Shown here: positions 51,069 through 59,911 of the stretch, in pieces | Position numbering within the stretch: the first letter of the stretch is position 1 | Layout: each line of letters begins with the position of its first letter | Assembly (NCBI GenBank): GCA_038114465.1 | Contig: JAYNQW010000002.1 | Coordinates: 1-64,000, forward strand | Origin: CALINB01 sp938045325 | Lineage (GTDB): Bacteria; Pseudomonadota; Alphaproteobacteria; Rhodospirillales; CALINB01 | Reading direction: 5' to 3' | Length of the DNA: 64,000 nucleotides | Notes under the pieces: generated by a model | The model's input: the letters and a program-made list of their open reading frames with translations, nothing else | Databases searched by the model: none | What the model was told of the DNA's origin: nothing | Program-made: the position numbers and the translations under genes

Positions 51069-52469
51069 TTGTCTGAATCTTCTTTCGACCTTATCGTCAT
51101 CGGGGCGGGACCCGGCGGTTATGTCACAGCGATACGGGCGTCACAGCTTGGTATGAAGACAGCCGTCATCGAGCGAGAGCACCTTGGCGGAATCTGTTTG
51201 AACTGGGGCTGTATTCCAACCAAAGCTTTGCTGCGTACCTCGGAAATCTACCACAACATCCAGCGCGCCGATGATTTTGGCATTAAAGTCAAAGACTTCT
51301 CGTTTGATATTAAGAAAGTCATTGAACGTTCCAGAGGTGTTGCCAAGCAACTATCCGACGGTGTTGCGTACCTTTTGAAGAAGAACAAAGTCACCGTGAT
51401 CGATGGCGCCGGTAAACTCGCGAGCAAGGGGAAAGTGACCGTTGAGAAGGATGGCAAGAAAGTTGGTGATTTCGAAGCCAAACATATTATTCTCGCCACG
51501 GGGGCCCGGGCGCGCGCTTTGCCCGGTTTGGAGCCGGACGGCAAATTGATTTGGACCTACAAGGAAGCCATGGTCCCCGATATGTTTCCGAAATCATTGC
51601 TTGTCATTGGCTCGGGCGCGATCGGGATCGAATTTGCGAGTTTTTACCGCACCTTGGGTGCCGATGTGACCGTCGTCGAGGTCATGGACCGTGTTTTGCC
51701 GGTCGAAGATGAGGAAATTTCAGGCCTGGCGCATAAAGCGTTTGAGAAGCAGGGCATGACGATCCTGACCAAAACCGAAGTCAAAGCGCTCAAGAAGGGC
51801 AAAAACAATGTCACGGCCACGATTGCCGCGAATGGCAAAAGCGAGGAGAAAACCTTTGATCGTGTGATCCTCGCCGTCGGGATTGTCGGTAATGTCGAGG
51901 ATATCGGTCTTGAAAACACAAAAATTAAAGTCGAGAAGACACACGTGGTCACAGATGAGTGGTCGCAAACGAATGAGCCCGGTGTATATGCCATCGGCGA
52001 TTTGACCGGCCCGCCGTGGCTCGCGCATAAGGCCAGTCATGAAGGCGTCATTTGCGTCGAGAAAATTGCCGGTGTGAAAGACGTGCATCCGCTTAAAACC
52101 GGACGCATTCCGGGCTGCACGTATTGTCTGCCTCAAGTTGCCAGTGTCGGTCTCACGGAAGCCAAAGCCAAGGAATTGGGCCGGAAAATCCGAGTCGGCC
52201 GGTTCCCGTTTATGGGCAACGGCAAAGCCATCGCACTCGGAGAGCCGGAAGGTCTGATCAAAACCGTGTTCGATGCCGAGACAGGCGAGCTTTTGGGCGC
52301 GCACATGATCGGCGCGGAAGTGACCGAATTGATCCAGGGTTACGCGGTCGCCATGACGCTCGAAACCACGGAGGCCGAGTTGATGCACACGGTTTATCCG
52401 CACCCGACGCTATCCGAAATGATGCATGAAGCAGTGCTCGATGCTTACGACCGCACCATTCATTTCTAA
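51069..52469 (+). CDS. lpd: Dihydrolipoamide dehydrogenase (E3)
   Basis: E3 reoxidises the lipoyl arms with NAD. TTG 51069 is the chosen start: it follows GGAGAG (51059-51064) and gives MSESSFDLIVIGAGPGGYVTA, the normal N-terminus and a 466-residue product. The longer open frame runs through a repeat-like stretch. Motifs: FAD-binding GAGPGG, redox disulfide GGICLNWGCIPTKALL, NAD-binding VIGSGAIGIEFASFYRTLG, YAIGDLTGPPWLAHKASHEG, and C-terminal HTVYPHPTLSEMMHEA with the catalytic His-Glu. It follows pdhC by 96 bases. Confidence 0.96.
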   Translation: MSESSFDLIVIGAGPGGYVTAIRASQLGMKTAVIEREHLGGICLNWGCIPTKALLRTSEIYHNIQRADDFGIKVKDFSFDIKKVIERSRGVAKQLSDGVAYLLKKNKVTVIDGAGKLASKGKVTVEKDGKKVGDFEAKHIILATGARARALPGLEPDGKLIWTYKEAMVPDMFPKSLLVIGSGAIGIEFASFYRTLGADVTVVEVMDRVLPVEDEEISGLAHKAFEKQGMTILTKTEVKALKKGKNNVTATIAANGKSEEKTFDRVILAVGIVGNVEDIGLENTKIKVEKTHVVTDEWSQTNEPGVYAIGDLTGPPWLAHKASHEGVICVEKIAGVKDVHPLKTGRIPGCTYCLPQVASVGLTEAKAKELGRKIRVGRFPFMGNGKAIALGEPEGLIKTVFDAETGELLGAHMIGAEVTELIQGYAVAMTLETTEAELMHTVYPHPTLSEMMHEAVLDAYDRTIHF

Positions 52470-52510
52470 ATGCGGGCAAATATTTAACAAATCGCGATAT
52501 AGTGATCTTT

Positions 52511-53452
52511 ATGGGTAAAGTCGAAACACTCCGCCATCCCGAGAAGGCTAACAAGCCTGAGAATCCATCGCCACGTAAACCGCCATGGATCCGGGTCAAA
52601 GCGCCGACGTCCAAGGGTTACGCTGCAACCAAAAAACTCATTCACGAACACAATCTGCACACCGTGTGCGAAGAAGCGGCCTGCCCGAATATTGGCGAAT
52701 GCTGGGAACACAAGCACGCAACGGTCATGATTTTGGGTGATACCTGCACGCGGGCTTGTGCGTTTTGTAACGTTAAAACGGGCAAACCGGGAGCGGTCGA
52801 TTTGAACGAGCCGGATAACCTGGCCCTTGCTGCCGCGCAGTTGGGTTTACGCCATATGGTGATCACGTCGGTCGACCGGGATGATCTCGACGACGGCGGT
52901 GCGTCGCAATTCGTGAAATGCATAAAACGGCTGCGCGAAACCACGCCAGAAACGACCATCGAAGTTTTAACACCTGATTTCTTGCACAAAGACGGCTCTC
53001 TTGATGTCGTGATTGAGGCTAAACCGGATGTCTTTAATCACAACCTCGAGACAGTACCACGGCTTTATCCGACGATCCGGCCCGGTGCACGGTATTATCA
53101 TTCATTAAAACTCTTAGATCGGGCTAAGCAGATCGACCCATCAATTTTTACCAAATCCGGCATCATGGTCGGACTTGGTGAAGAAAAAAGTGAAGTCTTG
53201 CAGGTGATGGACGATCTCCGTTCTGCCAATGTCGACTTCATGACCATCGGGCAATACTTGCAACCGACACTGCGTCATGCGGGCATTGATCGGTTCATCA
53301 CACCGGAAGAATTCGAAGAATACAAGAAAATCGGCTTGTCGAAAGGCTTTTTGGTGGTGGCATCCTCGCCGTTAACGCGTTCTTCATACCATGCGGACGA
53401 TGATTTCCAGAATTTACGCCAAGCACGACTGGAACAGTTATCGGGCTCTTAG
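52511..53452 (+). CDS. lipA: Lipoyl synthase
   Basis: LipA inserts two sulfurs into octanoyl groups on lipoyl domains such as those of PdhB and PdhC. The 313-residue radical-SAM protein has the radical-SAM cysteines in DTCTRACAFCNV and the auxiliary-cluster cysteines in CEEAACPNIGECW, plus the C-terminal SSPLTRSSYHADDDF with the conserved Ser ligand. ATG 52511 is preferred over GTG 52502. Linkage to pdh genes matches its role. Confidence 0.97.
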   Translation: MGKVETLRHPEKANKPENPSPRKPPWIRVKAPTSKGYAATKKLIHEHNLHTVCEEAACPNIGECWEHKHATVMILGDTCTRACAFCNVKTGKPGAVDLNEPDNLALAAAQLGLRHMVITSVDRDDLDDGGASQFVKCIKRLRETTPETTIEVLTPDFLHKDGSLDVVIEAKPDVFNHNLETVPRLYPTIRPGARYYHSLKLLDRAKQIDPSIFTKSGIMVGLGEEKSEVLQVMDDLRSANVDFMTIGQYLQPTLRHAGIDRFITPEEFEEYKKIGLSKGFLVVASSPLTRSSYHADDDFQNLRQARLEQLSGS

Positions 53453-53455
53453 TTC

Positions 53456-53887
53456 ATGCCGACACACGCGGAAAAACGCGTTCTGCCTTACACGCCCCAA
53501 CAACTTTTTGAGCTTGTTTCGGATGTTGAAAAATACCCGGAATTTCTGCCTTGGTGTGTGGGATTACGTGTTCGTCAAAAACAGGATGACCTCGTGATTG
53601 CCGATATGATCATCGGTTACAAAATGTTTCGCGAACGCTTTACATCGAAAGTTGAAATTCTTCATCCCGACCGGATTAACGTCAGTTACACGGAAGGGCC
53701 GTTTAAATATTTAAACAATCACTGGATATTCGAACCGCATGGCGAGGGCTGCTGTGAGCTCGATTTTTATGTCGATTTTGAGTTTCGTTCCTCACTGCTA
53801 CAGCATGCGATCAATATGGTCTTCAATAAGGCCGTGCAAAAAATGGTCGGTGCCTTCGAGGGCCGCGCCAAGGAGCTTTACGGCTGA
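53456..53887 (+). CDS. COQ10/RatA-type START-domain protein
   Basis: The 143-residue protein matches the COQ10/RatA (polyketide cyclase/START) family: RVLPYTPQQLFELVSDVEKYPEFLPWCVGLRV, the hydrophobic-cavity strands, and C-terminal VFNKAVQKMVGAFEGRAKELYG. Members bind ubiquinone or are annotated as ribosome-association toxins; here the usual alphaproteobacterial context after lipA favours the ubiquinone-chaperone type. It starts 3 bases after the lipA stop and converges with the cinA-like gene. Confidence 0.88.
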   Translation: MPTHAEKRVLPYTPQQLFELVSDVEKYPEFLPWCVGLRVRQKQDDLVIADMIIGYKMFRERFTSKVEILHPDRINVSYTEGPFKYLNNHWIFEPHGEGCCELDFYVDFEFRSSLLQHAINMVFNKAVQKMVGAFEGRAKELYG

Positions 53888-53891
53888 TCGT

Positions 53892-54383
53892 TTATAGGGC
53901 TTTCAGCGATAGTCGAAGTGCCGCCGCCACGGTTTGTTGACGCACTTCAAAGCGGTTTCCTTCAAACGTATGAACGGCGTGAATGGTGTCTTTGCCTTGT
54001 TGGGCAACGGCCATGTGAACGCGCCCGACGGGCTTATCCGCCGTGCCGCCACCGGGTCCCGCAATACCTGTAACCGAAACGGCCAAGTCGGCGTTCGAAT
54101 TTTTAACCGCCCCTTCGGCCATGGCGCGTGCAACTTCTTCACTCACCGCACCATGATGAATAATCATGTTCATCGGCACACCGAGCATTTCATTTTTCGC
54201 TTCGTTGGAATAGGTCACGAAGCCGCGTTCGACCACGGCGGATGATCCGGCGATCTCAGTGAGGTAGGCGGCTATCAATCCGCCCGTACAGGATTCTGCC
54301 GTGGCAAATTTTAATTGCGCGGCTTCGCATGCACTCAAGAGTTGCTGCGCCAGCTTTGTGCATTCTTCTTCATTGAGCGGCAT
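53892..54383 (-). CDS. CinA C-terminal domain family nicotinamide-nucleotide amidase
   Basis: The 163-residue product is the stand-alone CinA C-terminal (PncC) domain, which deamidates NMN. FATAESCTGGLIAAYLTEIAGSS holds the catalytic Ser and Cys region, and SVTGIAGPGGGTADKPVGRVHMAV the second conserved block. ATG 54383 (MPLNEEECTK) is chosen; longer frames run into the pgpA stop. It follows pgpA by 4 bases, the common alphaproteobacterial pair. Confidence 0.92.
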   Translation of the reverse strand: MPLNEEECTKLAQQLLSACEAAQLKFATAESCTGGLIAAYLTEIAGSSAVVERGFVTYSNEAKNEMLGVPMNMIIHHGAVSEEVARAMAEGAVKNSNADLAVSVTGIAGPGGGTADKPVGRVHMAVAQQGKDTIHAVHTFEGNRFEVRQQTVAAALRLSLKAL

Positions 54384-54387
54384 TGCA

Positions 54388-54894
54388 CTAAACCTTAAGC
54401 CAAACCGATATGACATAGACACCCAAACCGGCATAAATGCCGGCGAGAACATCATCCATCATAACACCAAAACCACCGGGTAGGCCCTCGGCCCAGGATA
54501 CGGGCCAGGGTTTGAAGATATCGGCCAGGCGGAATAGGCCGAAGCCGATGGCATACAAAACGAAATCAGGCGGGACGGCCAAGAGGGCGACCCATTGTCC
54601 GGCGACCTCATCGATCACGACGGCGGATGGATCTTTTTCTTCTTGCAGGGTTTCGATACGGCCGCCAGCCCATATACCGGCAAGGAGTGCGCCGGCGGCG
54701 GCAATAGCCAGTCCGAGTTGACCGAGATTGACAACAATAATCCAGGCCACCGGCAGGGCGGCAAGGGAGGCCCAAGTACCGGGGGCAACCGGCAGGAACC
54801 CGATTCCGACGCAGGTTGCGATCATGCCGGCAGGGTGAAATATGAGTTTTCTTGGCGAATCGCTCGATATTTCCGGGCTTTTTTTCATCTTCAT
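54388..54894 (-). CDS. pgpA: Phosphatidylglycerophosphatase A
   Basis: PgpA dephosphorylates phosphatidylglycerol phosphate to phosphatidylglycerol in the inner membrane. The 168-residue protein has membrane segments, with the family signatures GFLPVAPGTWASLAALP, VVIDEVAGQWVALL (acidic metal site), GFGLFRLADIFKPWPV and GGFGVMMDDVLAGIYAG. Length is normal. It is the first gene of a two-gene leftward unit. Confidence 0.95.
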   Translation of the reverse strand: MKMKKSPEISSDSPRKLIFHPAGMIATCVGIGFLPVAPGTWASLAALPVAWIIVVNLGQLGLAIAAAGALLAGIWAGGRIETLQEEKDPSAVVIDEVAGQWVALLAVPPDFVLYAIGFGLFRLADIFKPWPVSWAEGLPGGFGVMMDDVLAGIYAGLGVYVISVWLKV

Positions 54895-55275
54895 ATCTCG
54901 AATTTAGCTAGTCGATGTGTCTTAAACTTTGTTAAATCACATTGAAACCACTGTCTGGCAAGGAGCGGGTTGTGTCAAAGCGTTACGGCCTTTGGATTTT
55001 TGCCGCTTCCTCAGTACCCATTCAAGCTTGTCATAATATTGAAAAAAACGCGGGAATCCGCCTATTTCGCCCTTGCATGGCGGCGCCATAGCCGATACCG
55101 TCAGGGCAAAGAATAACCCACAATGGGAAAAACAATACGGGGGCCACTTGAGCGCTTTTCCAGCCAGGGAATGGTGCAAAAAAGTTCGCTATTTCGCGTG
55201 CATTTTAATGCCGTGAAAGGGCGAGGGTAGGATAACTATAGGTGTTGAAGTTTTAAAAGGCTCTAAGGGAACGTC
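54895..55275. other. Spacer between pgpA and the M23 peptidase gene
   Basis: 381 bases between divergent genes. A minus open frame (54937-55179) has no ribosome site or recognisable content. I see no RNA gene or hairpin of note; it should hold both promoters. Confidence 0.45.
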
Positions 55276-56601
55276 ATGAATCAACCGAACGGCTTTGAAA
55301 AAATCCGGTTTTCCGTTCAATCGACCCTCGATAAGTTATTTCCGGAAAGACAAATACATCTTCGAACGAATGGTCGGGTTTCCTTCATTCGTTTTACCCG
55401 GAATATTCAAGTCGCATTGACGATTATCTTTTTTGGCTTAGGTGCCTGGACGACCTTCACGTCCATCAATTTTATCATGCACGATAAACTTCTTGCGGCG
55501 AAAGATAATCAAATCGCCACAAGCCGCCTTGCTTATAAAAGTTTGTTAAGTGAAGTTTCCGAATACCAGAAAAAATTTAAAGCGATAACGCGTGACCTTG
55601 AAGAAAATCACGGCCTTATGCTCGGTCTTGTCGAGCAAAATGCATCCTTGCAGCAAAGCCTGAAATCCATGCAGGCGGAACTCAAAAATACCGAAACGGA
55701 ACGCGTGAAAGTCACGGATGCCCGGCAAAAACTCAAGTCCCAGCTGGGTTCGCTTGAAGAGGAGATGCGCAATCTCACAAGCAAAAACTTTAACCTAAAA
55801 GACAATCTTAAAACGGTCGAATTGGACCTTCAATCGGCACTTGCGGCACGCAATCAAGCGCTTTTTACCGGCAATAAAATGCGGCGTAAATTGCGCGATC
55901 TCGAAACCAGGCTCCATGATTTACAAAAAACGGAAGAAGAGGCGGTAGAGCGTTTAAGTGAGCATACAGTCAAAAACATCAATAGTATGGAACGCGTTAT
56001 TAAACTTTCCGGCCTCAAAGTAGATAAATTAATTCGAAACCTGAGTCCCAAAAAACGCGGAATGGGCGGACCATTTATTGAAGCAAAATTAGATAACCTA
56101 CCGGCGAGCCGGCTCAAAAAAAATCTTGTGAATCTAGACTCACACCTTGAGCGTGCGGCTCATCTTCGATACATCCTGACGCGCCTGCCACTGGCTTCGC
56201 CTATGAAGTCGTTTTATATTAATAGTCATTTTGGCAAGCGCCGAGATCCCATTACAAAACGCTGGGCAATGCACTACGGGATCGACCTCGATGGCCCCAT
56301 AAAATCCAGTGTTTATGCGCCTGCGCCGGGAATAGTGAAATTTTCCGGCTGGAAAGGAAAATATGGTAGACTAATCGTTATCGATCATGGCGCGGGCATT
56401 AAAACCCGCTATGGGCATCTTCGTAAAACTCTTGTTAAAAAGGGGCAGAAGGTTAAATTCCGCCAAAAGATCGGCTTACTAGGAAATTCCGGGCGCAGTA
56501 CAGGCGCACACTTGCACTATGAAATTGTTTACAATAACAAACCCAGGGACCCGATGAAGTTCATTCGGGCAGGACGCTATGTTCTCCAGCAGCAAAAATA
56601 A
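55276..56601 (+). CDS. M23 family peptidoglycan endopeptidase with coiled-coil
   Basis: The 441-residue protein has a short cytoplasmic start, one membrane helix (about 43-65), a long coiled-coil (about 80-235) and a C-terminal M23 LytM domain (about 310-435). The domain shows NSHFGKRRDPITKRWAMHYGIDLDG, with metal-binding His and Asp, and GNSGRSTGAHLHYEIVYN, with the HxH motif, so it looks catalytically competent. It probably cuts cross-links in the periplasm, perhaps directed by the coiled-coil. The bactofilin gene overlaps its end by 23 bases, indicating a joint role in cell-shape control. Confidence 0.92.
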   Translation: MNQPNGFEKIRFSVQSTLDKLFPERQIHLRTNGRVSFIRFTRNIQVALTIIFFGLGAWTTFTSINFIMHDKLLAAKDNQIATSRLAYKSLLSEVSEYQKKFKAITRDLEENHGLMLGLVEQNASLQQSLKSMQAELKNTETERVKVTDARQKLKSQLGSLEEEMRNLTSKNFNLKDNLKTVELDLQSALAARNQALFTGNKMRRKLRDLETRLHDLQKTEEEAVERLSEHTVKNINSMERVIKLSGLKVDKLIRNLSPKKRGMGGPFIEAKLDNLPASRLKKNLVNLDSHLERAAHLRYILTRLPLASPMKSFYINSHFGKRRDPITKRWAMHYGIDLDGPIKSSVYAPAPGIVKFSGWKGKYGRLIVIDHGAGIKTRYGHLRKTLVKKGQKVKFRQKIGLLGNSGRSTGAHLHYEIVYNNKPRDPMKFIRAGRYVLQQQK

Positions 56602-57085
56602 CGTCGTACCAGCTAAGACGAAGCAACAGGCCAACAGTGATAAACCGTCGGCGCCGTCAATTCTCTGTTCCGATTTGCATGTGATCGGAAACTTGAATAG
56701 CGACGGGGAAATTCAAATCGACGGTGTTGTCGATGGCGATATTTTCACCAACACGCTTATGGTCGGCGAATCCGCCGTCATCAACGGTGAGATCCATGCC
56801 AATAACCTGATCGTCCACGGCACCATCAACGGGCAAATCAAGGCGAATTCGATTAGCCTGATGAAAACAGCCCATGTTGTCGGCGATATCCTTCATGAAG
56901 ATTTAGCCATTGAAAAGGGCGCCTTCCTCGAAGGTCGGTGTCAGCGCACCACGATCGGTTCGGATAAAAAAGAATCCGGTAAGGCGAAGATCAACCTTTT
57001 CAAAGACAAATCTAACGACGATAAAGATAAATCCGAATTGGCCGCCAATAATGGTCAATCGGGCGCGGCCCGAACAACGGCTTAG
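56579..57085 (+). CDS. Bactofilin
   Basis: Bactofilins are self-polymerising cytoskeletal beta-helix proteins that place cell-wall enzymes. The 168-residue protein has a flexible N-terminus, a central bactofilin core (about 30-125) with ILCSDLHVIGNLNSDGEIQI, VVDGDIFTN and LIVHGTINGQIKANSI, and a charged C-terminal tail. It starts inside the M23 gene in another frame (23-base overlap), a pairing seen in other bacteria where the bactofilin positions the peptidase. It converges with the dehydratase gene with a 4-base overlap. Confidence 0.93.
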   Translation: MFSSSKNNVVPAKTKQQANSDKPSAPSILCSDLHVIGNLNSDGEIQIDGVVDGDIFTNTLMVGESAVINGEIHANNLIVHGTINGQIKANSISLMKTAHVVGDILHEDLAIEKGAFLEGRCQRTTIGSDKKESGKAKINLFKDKSNDDKDKSELAANNGQSGAARTTA

Positions 57086-58068
57086 TTTTTTTCGTTCGCC
57101 AAGGCCATTTGAAACATCTCTCCTTCGACATTGCCGCCGGAACAAACGGCGGCAATTGTTTTTCCGGCCATATCGATCTTCCCGCTGATCACGGAAGCCA
57201 GCGCAACCGCGCCACCGGGTTCAACTACAAGCTTGAAGTAGCGAAAGGCGACGGCCATCGCGTTTAACGCTTCCTGATCGCTCACCACAAAACCGCCAGC
57301 CAACAGTTCCTTATTAATGGCAAACGTCAAATCGCCGGGTGTGGGTGCGAGCAGGGCATCGCAAATCGACTTTGCCGTCACATCATTATGTTGAAGTTCG
57401 CCCGTTTTCAAGGACCGTTTCGTATCATCGAATTTTTCAGGCTCGGCGATATATATATTCGTTTTTGGACTGTCATGGGAAATAGCCAACGCGCACCCAG
57501 ATGAAAGGCCACCACCACCGCAAGGGATGATGACATCGTCGAGTTGTGCGCCAAGCTCTTTTGCCTGTTCGGCAAGCTCCAGCCCGGCTGTGCCCTGTCC
57601 CGTGATGATGCCGCTGTCATCGTAGGAAGAAATCAGTGGCGCACCACGTTTTTCGGCAATTTCCTGGGCGATGTCTTCACGGCTTTCCGTATAGCGGTCG
57701 TATAGAACAATTTCGGCACCGTAGGCGCGTGTATTATCTATCTTCAGCTTGGGTGCATCCTTCGGCATGACGACGGTCGCGGGAATACCGCATAACCGAG
57801 CGGCGCAGGCTACACCTTGCGCATGATTACCCGACGAAAATGTGACGACTCCTGTTTGTTTAGCATTGTCATCAAGCCTGGAAATGAAATTATAAGCACC
57901 GCGAATTTTAAATGAACCCGTCAGTTGAAGCGGTTCCGCTTTGATAAATAAACGGCCGCCTAATTGCTCGTTCAGCAGTGGGTTTTCAAGAAGAGGTGTG
58001 CGCCGAACAACGCCGCTCAGTCTTTTTGCTGCATCGGCAATATCCTTGTAACTTGGAAGGTCAATCAT
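57082..58068 (-). CDS. PLP-dependent threonine/serine dehydratase-like enzyme
   Basis: The 328-residue fold-type II PLP enzyme shows LTGSFKIRGAYNFI with the PLP-binding Lys, FSSGNHAQGVACAARL, and the phosphate-binding CGGGGLSSGCALA. It has no C-terminal ACT domain, so it is of the catabolic or serine-racemase-like type rather than the isoleucine-regulated IlvA. Likely substrates are L-threonine, L-serine or threo-3-hydroxyaspartate; sequence alone does not separate these. It is divergent from the flavoprotein gene at 58260. Confidence 0.88.
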   Translation of the reverse strand: MIDLPSYKDIADAAKRLSGVVRRTPLLENPLLNEQLGGRLFIKAEPLQLTGSFKIRGAYNFISRLDDNAKQTGVVTFSSGNHAQGVACAARLCGIPATVVMPKDAPKLKIDNTRAYGAEIVLYDRYTESREDIAQEIAEKRGAPLISSYDDSGIITGQGTAGLELAEQAKELGAQLDDVIIPCGGGGLSSGCALAISHDSPKTNIYIAEPEKFDDTKRSLKTGELQHNDVTAKSICDALLAPTPGDLTFAINKELLAGGFVVSDQEALNAMAVAFRYFKLVVEPGGAVALASVISGKIDMAGKTIAAVCSGGNVEGEMFQMALANEKN

Positions 58069-58259
58069 CGACTGTCTTTCATTTTGGCTTGCCGTTCATA
58101 CAGGAAATCACGACAGGATTGCATTAATTCGTCGTATATTTTGAAACACAGATAAGCCGACTTTACGTCATTAAAAAGTTGTTGCACAAAGAGATTGTGA
58201 ATAGGCAATAAATTCAGAATAATTCTTAAATAATACCGCTTTAACTGAGAGGCTCTATC

Positions 58260-59786
58260 ATGCCATCTAACAAATCCCCAATGTATGATGTTGTTGTTAT
58301 CGGTGCTGGAAATGCCGCGATGGCCGCAGCCATGTCGGCTCATGAAGAAGGAGCCAGCGTCGTCATCCTCGAGAAAGCGCCGAAAGAATGGCGTGGCGGA
58401 AACACACGGTTTTCCGGTGGCCTGTTTCGGGTGGCCTTCGATAACATCAAGCAAATCGATCAGGTTGTCGCGGGCCGCAGCGAGCCCGACACGGTGGTTA
58501 TGCCGACTTACACCAAAGAAGATTTCCGTAACGACGTCATTCGTGTCACGGGCGGCCGTACAGACTTAGAATTGGTTGATTTTATGATCGATCATTCTCT
58601 TGAAACCCTGCAATGGATGTCAGATCTCGGCATACAGGTGAACTACAATACCCTTAGCGCCCTGACTAAAGACGAAAAGGGGCGTTATCGGGTGCCGAAA
58701 GGGGGGCCGTTACGCACTAATCATGATGGTATTGGCTTATCGGATGATTGGTTCGATGTTGTGGAGAAAGCCGGTATTCCTGTTCTTTATGAAACAATGG
58801 CGTTAGGCTTGGTTAAATCCGACGATGGCCGCACAACGGGTGTTCGAGTCCGTGATAATGACGGAGAACGCGTAATCGAGTGTCGTACTGCTGTAGTTGC
58901 CAGTGGCGGTTTCTCTTCAAGCCCGGAAATGCGGTCGATGTATCTCGGGCCCGAATGGGCCAACGTAAAAGTGCGCGGCACGCGGTTCAATACCGGTGAA
59001 ATCATCCGCGCGACGATTGATGCGGGTGCCGAAGCCTATGGCGATTGGTCGAGCTGCCACGCGACACCAATTGATTTCGAGGCGCCGCAATATGGCGACA
59101 TGGCCTTAACCGATAAGTCGAATAGGCTTTCGTATCCTTTCTCTATGATGGTGAATTGTGAAGGCGAACGGTTCATCGATGAGGGCGAGGACATTAAGAT
59201 CCTCACATATGCCAAAACGGGCCGGGCGATTTTGAAACAAACCAATTCAATCGGTTATCAAATTTTCGATAGTAAGGTCTTCCAATATCTTGAGCCGCGT
59301 TATTCGACGGCAACGCCGGTCGAGGCCGATACCTTGGAAGATTTAGCCGATAAAATAAACGAGCGTTTCGCTCCTGTTGAAATGAATAAAAAGCGTTTTC
59401 TGGAAACGGCGAGGGCCTTTAATGACGCAATCCCGGAGAAAGTCGACATCACACCGGACCATAAAGACGGTAACAGCTCAAAAGGACTGGAACTTGAAAA
59501 AACCAACTGGGCGCAGCGGCTGGATAAACCGCCGTATCGTTGTTATGCCGCAACTTGCGGCCTGACCTTCACCTTCGGCGGTGTGCGCGTCAATACCGAT
59601 GCCGAAGTTGTCGATATCAATGGCCGAAGGCTTGAAGGGTTGTATGCAACCGGTGAAGTCCTCGGCGGTTTTTTCTCGTTTAATTACCCCGCCGGCACGG
59701 GTCTTGTCCGCGGTTCCGTCTATGGTCGGGTCGCCGGGCGAAATGCGGCGCGATATGCGAAGTCGAATAATCCCGTTTCGAAATAA
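58260..59786 (+). CDS. FAD-dependent tricarballylate dehydrogenase-like protein (TcuA type)
   Basis: The 508-residue flavoprotein of the fumarate-reductase/succinate-dehydrogenase superfamily begins VVVIGAGNAAMAAAMSAHE for FAD binding, has WRGGNTRFSGGLFRVAFD, and ends with FTFGGVRVNTDAEVVD and YPAGTGLVRGSVYGRVAGRNAARYA. TcuA oxidises tricarballylate to cis-aconitate. The partner TcuB and the transporter TcuC are not adjacent, so either the reductant acceptor is elsewhere or the substrate differs. A GAGAGG site precedes the ATG. Its context next to a PLP dehydratase is not diagnostic. Confidence 0.82.
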   Translation: MPSNKSPMYDVVVIGAGNAAMAAAMSAHEEGASVVILEKAPKEWRGGNTRFSGGLFRVAFDNIKQIDQVVAGRSEPDTVVMPTYTKEDFRNDVIRVTGGRTDLELVDFMIDHSLETLQWMSDLGIQVNYNTLSALTKDEKGRYRVPKGGPLRTNHDGIGLSDDWFDVVEKAGIPVLYETMALGLVKSDDGRTTGVRVRDNDGERVIECRTAVVASGGFSSSPEMRSMYLGPEWANVKVRGTRFNTGEIIRATIDAGAEAYGDWSSCHATPIDFEAPQYGDMALTDKSNRLSYPFSMMVNCEGERFIDEGEDIKILTYAKTGRAILKQTNSIGYQIFDSKVFQYLEPRYSTATPVEADTLEDLADKINERFAPVEMNKKRFLETARAFNDAIPEKVDITPDHKDGNSSKGLELEKTNWAQRLDKPPYRCYAATCGLTFTFGGVRVNTDAEVVDINGRRLEGLYATGEVLGGFFSFNYPAGTGLVRGSVYGRVAGRNAARYAKSNNPVSK

Positions 59787-59911
59787 GAGTTAATGAAACA
59801 CTTGTGGCACCTAACGGAAACGTGAAATCGAGTGATCCGACCGCGACTTTCAATGCGCCCGCGAGGTGATTATATCTGTCCAATCTTCCTCTTATCGACT
59901 GCGGGTGTTTC

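Noticed and set aside
54937..55179. Minus-strand open frame in the pgpA-M23 spacer
   Set aside because: 80 codons, no ribosome site, no recognisable domain; likely chance.
58065..58454. Minus-strand open frame of 129 codons upstream of the dehydratase gene
   Set aside because: Most of it is antisense to the flavoprotein gene, it has no ribosome site at its start, and its composition is not protein-like. A short gene in 58069-58250 alone has no suitable start codon.
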